DNA of 10,919 bases from CAYLOP01 sp964385305 (GTDB lineage Bacteria; Chloroflexota; Anaerolineae; Anaerolineales; E44-bin32), in assembly GCA_964385305.1 (NCBI GenBank), contig CAYLOP010000102.1:1-10919 (forward strand), read 5' to 3'. The notes beneath the pieces are model-generated. The model was not told where the DNA came from. It saw nothing but the letters and a program-made list of their open reading frames with translations, and made no database searches. The translations under genes were made by a program, and so were the position numbers. Shown piece by piece: positions 5,096 through 10,919 of the stretch; positions within the stretch are counted from its first letter, which is position 1; the number at the start of each line of letters is the position of its first letter.

Positions 5096-6706
5096 ATGAC
5101 CCATGAAGTGGAGATGAGGGGAATCACGAAGAGGTTTGGCCATACCCAAGCCAATGACGGCATCGACCTCACAGTAGAAAAGGCGCACATCCACGCGGTA
5201 CTTGGGGAGAACGGAGCGGGGAAGACCACACTCATGCGCATCCTCTACGGGGAGGAGAGGCCCGATCACGGCGAGATCCTGATCCATGGAAACCCGGTCT
5301 CCATCCATAACCCGGCTCAGGCGATCGGACTGGGAATAGGACTTATTCATCAACATTTTATGCTTATAAATGAATACTCGATCGCCGAGAACTTTGCGCT
5401 CGGCAACGAGCCGCGCAAAGCTCTCGCACTCACCAACTACGAACCGGTGAAGGCTGAGGCCGCCAAAATTCTCGAGAGCCTGGACATCCCCTTGAATCTC
5501 GATACCCCGGTCGGCAACTTCTCGGTCGAGGAACAGCAGATCATCGAGATCGCCAAGGCGCTCTATCGCGGCGCGGAGATTCTCATCCTCGACGAACCCA
5601 CCTCGGTTCTCACACCTCAGAAGATCGAGAACCTGTTGGAGACGCTGCGTGTATTACGGCGCGATGGCAAGACCATCATCCTGATCACCCACAAGTTGGA
5701 AGAAGCTCTGGCTGTGGCAGACGAGATCACCGTCCTGCGCAAGGGCAAGAAAGTGTCCACCATCCCGCGGGCGCAGGCGGACAGGGATAAGCTGGTGCGC
5801 ATGATGGTGGGCGAGGAATCGCTGCAGAAGCTCAGCCAGGACCGCAAGCCGGTTGGAGCGCCGCTGGTCTCGATCGAGGATCTATGTGTCGAGCGCGAGG
5901 CGCGCGAGGTGGTCAAGCATGTCAGCTTCCAAATCCACCAAGGCGAGATCTTCGGCCTGACTGGCGTGGGCGGCAACGGCCAGACGGAGCTCGTGGAGGC
6001 GCTGGTCGGCCTGCGCACCGTCAGCAGCGGGCACATCCGCAAGGGGGAACATGNNNNNNNNNNAGTGCCTATCGAGTCACCTCCCCCCGGAGCAGGCGAT
6101 TCGTCCGGACGCCGCCGCCGGGCTGAGCCTCGGCGAGTACACTGCCCTCTACGCCGCCGGTGCGATGGATTTCGAGACGGGCCTCAAGCTCGTCGCCCGA
6201 CGCGGCGAGGTGTGGCAGCCGGTCTATCGGTGCTGGACAACCTCATCATGGGACACCATGTCCTGCCGCGCTTGAGCCATGGCTTATGGCTGAACAATGC
6301 TCGCTCGGGCAAGTTCGCACGCGAGATGATCGCCAAGTTTGACATCCTTACCGAGTCGGAGGCGGCGACGGTCGGTGGATTGTCGGGCGGCAATCTGCAA
6401 AAGTTGATCATCGCACGCGAGTTCACCTTCGATGCGGATTTTCTGATCGTCGCCTACCCGAGCCAGGGAATCGACATCCGCACCACAGGCTTCGTCCACG
6501 CGGAGTTGCTGCGCCGCAGGGACGCCGGTTGCGCGATCCTGTTGGTCTCTGGAGATTTGGATGAGGTGTTAAGGTTGAGCGATCGTGTGGGTGTCCTTTA
6601 CGGTGGGGAGCTGGTGGCGATCAAGCGGCCGAGCGAGACCAGCCGCATGGCGTTGGGTAAATATATGACCGGTGTCGTGAGAGATGAAGTCGAGGTGAGC
6701 ACATGA
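5096..6706 (+). CDS. BMP-type ABC transporter ATPase (two nucleotide-binding domains), interrupted by an assembly gap
   Basis: The double ATPase that powers import, similar in layout to RbsA/YufO. NBD1 has Walker A GENGAGKT (residues 37-44), Q-loop HQHFML (Q86), signature SVEEQQIIEIAKAL with Glu replacing the usual Gly, Walker B EILILDEPT (161-169) and the H-loop His199. NBD2 begins with the degenerate P-loop GVGGNGQTELVEAL, then reaches ten Ns at 6054-6063. After a foreign stretch to about 6218 it resumes with LSVLDNLIMGHH, signature LSGGNLQKLIIARE and LLVSGDLDEVLRLSDRV. The segment that normally carries the PEDR motif (about 30 residues) is missing. The frame happens to stay open through the foreign DNA but the residues there are meaningless. 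ATG 5096 has GGAAGG at 5083-5088; an in-frame ATG at 5027 has no ribosome site and lies beside the hairpin. The gene end overlaps the next start (ATGA). Confidence 0.9.
   Translation: MTHEVEMRGITKRFGHTQANDGIDLTVEKAHIHAVLGENGAGKTTLMRILYGEERPDHGEILIHGNPVSIHNPAQAIGLGIGLIHQHFMLINEYSIAENFALGNEPRKALALTNYEPVKAEAAKILESLDIPLNLDTPVGNFSVEEQQIIEIAKALYRGAEILILDEPTSVLTPQKIENLLETLRVLRRDGKTIILITHKLEEALAVADEITVLRKGKKVSTIPRAQADRDKLVRMMVGEESLQKLSQDRKPVGAPLVSIEDLCVEREAREVVKHVSFQIHQGEIFGLTGVGGNGQTELVEALVGLRTVSSGHIRKGEHXXXXVPIESPPPGAGDSSGRRRRAEPRRVHCPLRRRCDGFRDGPQARRPTRRGVAAGLSVLDNLIMGHHVLPRLSHGLWLNNARSGKFAREMIAKFDILTESEAATVGGLSGGNLQKLIIAREFTFDADFLIVAYPSQGIDIRTTGFVHAELLRRRDAGCAILLVSGDLDEVLRLSDRVGVLYGGELVAIKRPSETSRMALGKYMTGVVRDEVEVST
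6054..6063. other. Assembly gap (ten Ns)
   Basis: Ten undetermined bases break the ATPase gene in its second nucleotide-binding domain. The exact count of ten suggests a conventional placeholder rather than a measured length, so the true spacing here is unknown. Confidence 0.99.
6064..6218 (+). pseudogene. Fragment of malonyl-CoA:ACP transacylase (FabD), probably a misassembled insert
   Basis: Read in the frame starting at 6066, about 51 residues match the active-site region of FabD: the sequence GLSLGEYTALYAAGAMDF contains the nucleophile-elbow serine, and LKLVARRGE follows. This frame is shifted relative to the surrounding ATPase frame, starts directly at the N gap, and gives way to ATPase sequence between about 6210 and 6225. 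Leu in place of the usual His before the catalytic Ser (GLSLG instead of GHSLG) recalls planctomycete-type FabD, so a different source organism is possible. It has no start, stop or ribosome site and cannot be a gene here. Confidence 0.8.
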
Positions 6707-7767
6707 ACACCTCTTCCTTGAGGAATTTAAGCGGCGTGGGCAAGTTCGTATGGGCGATAGCTATCGCGCTGGGATTAGGATTGCTCCTTCTGTGGTTCAG
6801 CGGGTCTGGCCCGGTAGAGGTGCTCTCGGCGGCATGGTGGGGAAGTCTCTCCTCGTCCTATCGCGCGGCGAACACGCTCACGCGCGTCATGGTGATCACC
6901 CTGTCAGGGCTTGCTGCGGCCATTCCCTTCACAGCGGGCGTGTGGAACATCGGCGGGGACGGGCAGATCGTTATGGGAGCTTTTGCCGCGGCCTTCGTGG
7001 GCTTCTCGGTGGAAGGTCTGCCGCTGGTGCTGCACGTTGGGCTGGCGGTGCTGGCAGGGATCTTAGTGGGCGCACTGTGGGCAGCCATCCCGGCGTACTT
7101 GCGGCTGGTCTTCGGGGCCAACGAAATCGTGACCACCATCATGATGAATTACGTAGCCGTGATGTTCACCGAATACCTGGTGAACTACCCGTTCCGCGCG
7201 CCGGGCTCGCCGAGCCCTCAATCTGTGCGTATGGCAGAATCCGCAACGCTTCCTCAGCTTGTGCCACTCTCCAACTTGAACGCGGGCCTGTTTCTGGCGA
7301 TTGTGGTGTTTGTGGTCGTCTTTTTGATGATGCGCAACACGGTGTGGGGCTACGAATGGCGCGTCTTAGGCGCCAACGAACTCTTTGCACGCTACGGCGG
7401 GGTGAAGGATCGCTGGATGCGATTCCTGGCGATGTGCATCGGTGGCGGGATCGCGGGATTGATCGGCGCGATCCTCGTCCTGGGTGTCTACCATCGCTTT
7501 CTCATCAACATCTCGGGCGGTGTGGGTTTCAACGGTGTGCTGATCGCACTGATCGCCGCCAACAGCCCGACGCTCGTGTTGACCATCGCTGTTATCTTCG
7601 GGTTCCTTCAGAGCGGTGTTGTAGGCATGGAAGGCAAGCTGGGTGTGGCCATCGAGATGAGTGACATTCTACAGAGCCTGATCATATTCATGGTTATCAT
7701 TCGTGAGCGCCTTTGGAAGGCGCTTCGCCGTCCGTGGATTCGTGCTGTGAGGGTAGAGACTCCATGA
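6703..7767 (+). CDS. BMP-type ABC transporter permease (first subunit)
   Basis: A 354-residue inner-membrane permease of the branched-chain/BMP importer superfamily (YufP/NupP-like). A hydrophobic segment at about residues 15-32 is followed by several more membrane spans. Family marks are GVWNIGGDGQIVMGAF near residue 80, the cytoplasmic coupling stretch GANEIVTTIMMNYVAVMF near 138, and SGGVGFNGVLIALIAANSP near 272, equivalent to the family motif at the last membrane bundle. The start ATG overlaps the ATPase stop as ATGA, which indicates translational coupling and fixes the start. The next permease begins in the same way at the other end. Pairing with a second permease, double ATPase and BMP lipoprotein gives a complete importer, probably for nucleosides. 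Confidence 0.93.
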   Translation: MNTSSLRNLSGVGKFVWAIAIALGLGLLLLWFSGSGPVEVLSAAWWGSLSSSYRAANTLTRVMVITLSGLAAAIPFTAGVWNIGGDGQIVMGAFAAAFVGFSVEGLPLVLHVGLAVLAGILVGALWAAIPAYLRLVFGANEIVTTIMMNYVAVMFTEYLVNYPFRAPGSPSPQSVRMAESATLPQLVPLSNLNAGLFLAIVVFVVVFLMMRNTVWGYEWRVLGANELFARYGGVKDRWMRFLAMCIGGGIAGLIGAILVLGVYHRFLINISGGVGFNGVLIALIAANSPTLVLTIAVIFGFLQSGVVGMEGKLGVAIEMSDILQSLIIFMVIIRERLWKALRRPWIRAVRVETP

Positions 7768-8660
7768 ATGCTGATTTCATACGTGCCATGCTTCGCTTGA
7801 GCACACCCTTGCTCCTGGCGAGCTTAGGCGGTTCCTTCATGCACCATGCCGGCGTGCCCAACGTCGCCATGGACGGCATGATGCTGGTTGCCGCGCTGGC
7901 TGGATTCGCGGTCAGCGTCGCCTTGAAAAGCAGCCTAGCCGGTCTGGTCGCGGCTGTGTTGGCGGCTATTCTGGTTGCCTTGCTGTATGCCTATTTCGTC
8001 CTGAACATCCGCGCGGATGTGTTTGCGGTGGGTATTGCGCTCAATATCTTCTTGGGCGGGTTTGCGGCATACATCCTGCGCAGTTACTTCCATCAGGATA
8101 GCGTACTGGTCTCGACGGAGGTGAGGATGCTCCCCGTGCTCTCCTTCGATTTTCTCAAGAATCACGAGATCACCAACGCACTGTTCAACAACTATTCCCT
8201 GATGATCCCGCTCTCCCTGCTGTTGTTCGTGGTAGGGTTCGTCGTCATCTACCGCACCCCGTTCGGCTACTGGCTGCGGGCGGCCGGCTTGCGACCGGAT
8301 GCCTTGGAAGCCTCCGGTAGAAACCCCACGAAGGTACAATTGGCATCGTTCGTAATCAGCGGCGCCTTCTGCGGTCTGGCGGGCGCGCATCTCTCGATCG
8401 GTTACCTGGGAATGTTCGCACTGTCGATGGTGGCCGGCCGGGGATTTATCGCGCTGGCGGTCGTGTTGTTCGGTCAGGGACATCCCTTGAGCGTGCTGTT
8501 CGCCAGCCTGATCTTCGGGGCGGCGGAGGCGGCTTCCCTGCGCATCCCTGTGGGAGCGCTTGCCCCGCAGTTCTCGCTCATGTTGCCTTACATCTTGACG
8601 ATCATCGCCATCACGGTGATGAGTGCGGTCATGCGTAGGCGCGCCCACGTGCAGGTTTGA
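7764..8660 (+). CDS. BMP-type ABC transporter permease (second subunit)
   Basis: A 298-residue inner-membrane permease, partner of the preceding gene (YufQ/NupQ-like). It has about eight hydrophobic segments. Diagnostic stretches are GVPNVAMDGMMLVAALAGF near residue 31, FAVGIALNIFLGGF near 87, RAAGLRPDALEASGRNP near 173, and MVAGRGFIALAVVLFG near 222, which is highly conserved in this permease type. The ATG overlaps the previous stop codon (ATGA at 7764-7767). An in-frame ATG 17 codons earlier lies inside the first permease gene and is rejected. It ends next to the kinase gene with almost no gap, so transporter and kinase share an mRNA. Confidence 0.93.
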   Translation: MNADFIRAMLRLSTPLLLASLGGSFMHHAGVPNVAMDGMMLVAALAGFAVSVALKSSLAGLVAAVLAAILVALLYAYFVLNIRADVFAVGIALNIFLGGFAAYILRSYFHQDSVLVSTEVRMLPVLSFDFLKNHEITNALFNNYSLMIPLSLLLFVVGFVVIYRTPFGYWLRAAGLRPDALEASGRNPTKVQLASFVISGAFCGLAGAHLSIGYLGMFALSMVAGRGFIALAVVLFGQGHPLSVLFASLIFGAAEAASLRIPVGALAPQFSLMLPYILTIIAITVMSAVMRRRAHVQV

Positions 8661-8683
8661 TCTCGGAGAATTGGAGAGGAACG

Positions 8684-9664
8684 TTGCCAGAATCGAAACC
8701 CAAGCTTGATGTGCTCTGTGTCGGGGATTCCATGGTCGATATGACGACCTATGCGCCAGCACTGCCGCCGCGCGGCGGCAACGTTTGGAGCACTGCGCCG
8801 GAAGTGAGCCCCGGTGGGACGGTGGCGAATGTGGCAGCAGATCTGGCAACCCTGGGTATGCGCTCGGGATTCGCCGGTGTGCTCAGTGTGGATCCTTACG
8901 GCGAGTATTTCCTGGAGACGATGGTCGCGGCCGGCGTCGACGTATCGGATGTGGTGCGCGATGAGCAGGCCTTCACGGGGGTTGTGCTGGCCATCGTTGA
9001 CGATGAGAGCGGCGAGCGGACCTTCATCGCCTGCGCACGCGGTTCGGCCTATGCGCACCTGACGGCGGAGAACATCGAAGGCATGGATTTCGCCCGAGCC
9101 CAGGCGGTCCACTTCAGCGGCGTGTGTTTCGTCGAGGAGCCCTCACGCTCAGCCGTATTGCACGGCCTGGCGCGGGCGAAATCCCACGCGATCCCCATCT
9201 ACTACGATCCCAATCTACGCCTGCAGGGAGATGTCTTTCCAGAAGATCTCAAGGCCGCCCAGATGACCGCGCTGCAGGTTGCAGATGTGGTGTTGGTGGG
9301 GAATGAGGAGCTCGAGCAGCTTTTCGGCTCACTCGATGATCCCTCGCAGGTCTTCGCATTCTTGGGGGAGGAGGCGCGCCTGCTGATCGTGAAGCGCGGC
9401 GAGCACGGCGCAGACGCATACACGCGCGACCGGCATCTCAGCATGCCGGCCTTCCACGTCGAGGTGGTCGATACCACAGGCGCGGGCGATGCCTTCAACG
9501 CAGGTTTCATGGCGGCCGAGTTGCGCGGGATGGGCCTGGAACAGGCGATGACCTATGCCTGCGCCGTGGCCGGGATCAAGGTCAGCCGTTCAGGAGCTCG
9601 TTCCGTCCCCAGCCACGAAGAGACCGTGGCCTTCCTTCAGCGCCATGGGATGGATGTTGGCTAG
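8684..9664 (+). CDS. PfkB-family carbohydrate/nucleoside kinase
   Basis: A 326-residue cytoplasmic kinase of the ribokinase/PfkB family, which transfers phosphate from ATP to a sugar or nucleoside hydroxyl. The substrate-binding diglycine motif is PGGTVANVA (residues 43-51). The C-terminal signature DTTGAGDAFNAGF (263-275) carries the anion hole and catalytic base Asp269. YYDPNLR (173-179) and VGNEEL (205-210) are further family marks. The start is uncertain: TTG 8684 has GGAGAGG at 8673-8679, and TTG 8657 overlaps the permease stop and would add nine residues. I prefer 8684. Following a BMP importer directly, it most likely phosphorylates the imported compound. Ribokinase, fructokinase and adenosine or pseudouridine kinases share this fold, and the sequence alone does not decide between them. 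Confidence 0.92.
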   Translation: MPESKPKLDVLCVGDSMVDMTTYAPALPPRGGNVWSTAPEVSPGGTVANVAADLATLGMRSGFAGVLSVDPYGEYFLETMVAAGVDVSDVVRDEQAFTGVVLAIVDDESGERTFIACARGSAYAHLTAENIEGMDFARAQAVHFSGVCFVEEPSRSAVLHGLARAKSHAIPIYYDPNLRLQGDVFPEDLKAAQMTALQVADVVLVGNEELEQLFGSLDDPSQVFAFLGEEARLLIVKRGEHGADAYTRDRHLSMPAFHVEVVDTTGAGDAFNAGFMAAELRGMGLEQAMTYACAVAGIKVSRSGARSVPSHEETVAFLQRHGMDVG

Positions 9665-9792
9665 AGGCGATCTCATCCTGGCCCCCGGTACAGGCTATTC
9701 ACGTTGAGATATTCTTCAAGCGACGCGCCGGACTGCGGGTGGCACTTGGAACCCGTGTCAGACGGCATTGCCGCGCCCAGAGGTGGACCTTG

Positions 9793-10467
9793 ATGGCGAT
9801 TCGCGCCCTGATCCTCGATTTCGACGGTTTGATGATGAATACAGAGCAAACGGCGCTGGAGTCCTGGCGCGCCGTCTTCCGACGCTGCGGGCTGTCCTTG
9901 CCTGCCGCGCGCTGGGTGGAGGTGATGGCCAGCACCTCCGATGTCCCCGTGCTCTACGACGAAGTGCGCGCCAGCATGGGAGAGACCTTCGATTACGAGC
10001 GCATCCGAGCGGAACGCCTGGCGATGGAGTATGCGCAGAGCGATCAACTTCCGCTCCTGCCGGGCGTGCGCGAGCTGCTCGATGATGCGAGTGCGCTCGG
10101 TTTGCGCCTGGGCCTGGCCTCCAACTCCACGCACGCCTGGGTGGAGCACCATCTCGACCGCCTGGGGCTGCGCTCAAGGTTCGATGTGATCAAGTGCGTG
10201 GATGATGTCGCCAACCCCAAACCCGCGCCCGATCTGTACCTGCTGGTGATGCAGGAACTGGGCGTCGAAGCCTCTCAGACCCTAGCATTCGAGGATTCTG
10301 CCAGGGGTGTGAGGGCTGCCAAGGCTGCCGGCCTTCTGTGCGTGTCCGTACCCAACGCGCTCACCCGCATGAAGCCTATCCCCCATGCAGATCTGACACT
10401 GCCATCGCTGGCCGATCGATCCCTGCAAGAGATCCTCACCCTTTTAGACCTGCAAGTTGGAGCATAG
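9793..10467 (+). CDS. HAD-superfamily hydrolase, beta-phosphoglucomutase/sugar-phosphatase type
   Basis: A 224-residue cytoplasmic HAD enzyme of subfamily IA with a helical cap at about residues 17-85. All four core motifs are present: motif I DFDGLMMNTE with nucleophile Asp9 and acid Asp11, motif II ASNS with Ser110, motif III Lys143 in NPKPAPDLY, and motif IV FEDSARGVRAA with Glu167-Asp168. It should remove or move a phosphate on a small sugar phosphate. The ATG is preceded by AGGTGG at 9781-9786; an upstream in-frame ATG-less extension is not needed. A 128-nt gap separates it from the kinase gene; I see no gene, clear promoter or terminator there, only a weak CGGGT/ACCCG hairpin (9736-9755), so it may still be part of the operon. 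It converges on the minus-strand gene with only 24 nt between. Confidence 0.9.
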   Translation: MAIRALILDFDGLMMNTEQTALESWRAVFRRCGLSLPAARWVEVMASTSDVPVLYDEVRASMGETFDYERIRAERLAMEYAQSDQLPLLPGVRELLDDASALGLRLGLASNSTHAWVEHHLDRLGLRSRFDVIKCVDDVANPKPAPDLYLLVMQELGVEASQTLAFEDSARGVRAAKAAGLLCVSVPNALTRMKPIPHADLTLPSLADRSLQEILTLLDLQVGA

Positions 10468-10491
10468 ACCTCACGCGCGCACGCTATGCCT

Positions 10492-10919
10492 CTATTCGAG
10501 ATCGATATGGACGTATCCATCCTCATCCAGGATCCCCAGCCTGTGTAACCCTTCCCCGACGAGCGCCCATCGCTCACCCTCACTTAGATCCATGAAGCGA
10601 ACCCGCTCGGGCGGCGGCTCGATGGCGGGCGCAGGGTCCTCGAGCGCAGCGACCACATCATAGAGCTCCGGCAGCTTGAGCAATCCGTCCAGCGCCCAGA
10701 AGTTGAAGCCGGGCAAGCGCTCGCCGAGCGTCTCCGCCAGCCACGCGGCGGCTCGCACCAAGCCCTCCGGCGGCGGCGACCATGCGCCCTGCGCGAATGC
10801 GGGCAGCGTGGGGATATAGGGCAGGTCGGGGCGTCCGACTTTGGCCAGAACGGATTCCTGCGAGGCGAGGTCGCGCTCGAACTCGGCGACAAACCAGTCC
10901 GGATCGGTGACGCCGATGG
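10492..10919 (-). CDS. Hypothetical protein, N-terminus outside the window
   Basis: At least 141 residues, open to the right edge; the stop TAG is at 10492-10494. I do not recognise the family. Visible parts, from the edge inwards: a stretch with GVTDPDWFVAEFERDLASQ, then PDLPYIPTLPAFAQGAWSPP, a helix-like segment, GFNFWALDGLLKLPELYD, a proline-rich bridge DPAPAIEPPPE, and a closing module WALVGEGLHRLGILDEDG with HIDLE. The aromatic pattern around NFWALDG recalls the last strand of some TIM-barrel glycoside hydrolases, but this is only a guess. The final about 60 residues match the two remnants beside the csp genes. A TTG at 10759-10761 could be read as a start, but the frame continues beyond it with similar composition, so a longer gene is more likely. 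Confidence 0.7.
   Translation of the reverse strand, partial: IGVTDPDWFVAEFERDLASQESVLAKVGRPDLPYIPTLPAFAQGAWSPPPEGLVRAAAWLAETLGERLPGFNFWALDGLLKLPELYDVVAALEDPAPAIEPPPERVRFMDLSEGERWALVGEGLHRLGILDEDGYVHIDLE

Noticed and set aside
4174..5241. A 355-codon open frame on the minus strand opposite the binding-protein gene
   Set aside because: It mirrors the codon pattern of the clearly coding plus strand, has no family motifs and crosses a gene boundary.
6054..6225. A genuine ABC ATPase-FabD fusion or gene-in-gene insertion
   Set aside because: The FabD piece is a fragment without ends, is out of frame with both flanks and starts exactly at the N run, which points to assembly.
6750..7664. A 304-codon plus-strand open frame inside the first permease gene
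   Set aside because: Its residues are Arg/Gly/His-rich with no domain, whereas the other frame gives a textbook permease coupled by ATGA to both neighbours.
7935..8849. A 304-codon minus-strand open frame opposite the second permease and kinase genes
   Set aside because: It is shadow coding with low-complexity residues and no ribosome site or family marks.

Overview
The window looks like a scaffold piece from a free-living bacterium, probably from a metagenome assembly because it holds a run of ten Ns at 6054-6063. Genes have strong Shine-Dalgarno sites, and the substrate-binding lipoprotein has a long Glu/Ala/Pro-rich linker after its lipid-anchored cysteine, a style I associate with Chloroflexota (Anaerolineae-like). 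That assignment is an inference.

Left part (1-1053): two near-identical cold-shock protein genes lie in tandem (the first is cut by the window edge). Each is followed by a rho-independent terminator and then, on the minus strand, by a degenerate 3' remnant of one and the same gene. A larger, apparently intact member of that gene family enters from the right edge (10492-10919, minus strand). The cold-shock units therefore sit in a duplicated block about 720 bp apart.

Central part (1170-9664): a transport and catabolism locus, all on the plus strand. A GntR/HutC-type regulator with its own promoter and a candidate operator is followed by two tandem BtpA/SgcQ-family TIM-barrel proteins. Next comes a complete BMP-family ABC importer: lipoprotein binding protein, double ATPase and two permeases joined by ATGA overlaps. 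A PfkB-family sugar/nucleoside kinase follows directly, and a HAD-family sugar-phosphate phosphatase or mutase follows after a 128-nt gap (9793-10467). BMP importers with known substrates mostly carry nucleosides, so the likely theme is regulated uptake of a nucleoside or nucleoside-like sugar, phosphorylation by the kinase, and further processing by the BtpA-like barrels and HAD enzyme. No recognisable nucleoside phosphorylase or hydrolase is present, so the two divergent BtpA paralogs are the candidates for the missing chemistry.

Two features need care. A very strong hairpin (5028-5063, GAGA loop) separates the binding-protein gene from the ATPase gene and probably sets their relative expression. 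The ATPase gene is broken in the assembly: beside the N gap, about 155 bp encode a fragment of malonyl-CoA:ACP transacylase (FabD) in another frame. This is most likely a chimeric gap fill rather than biology.
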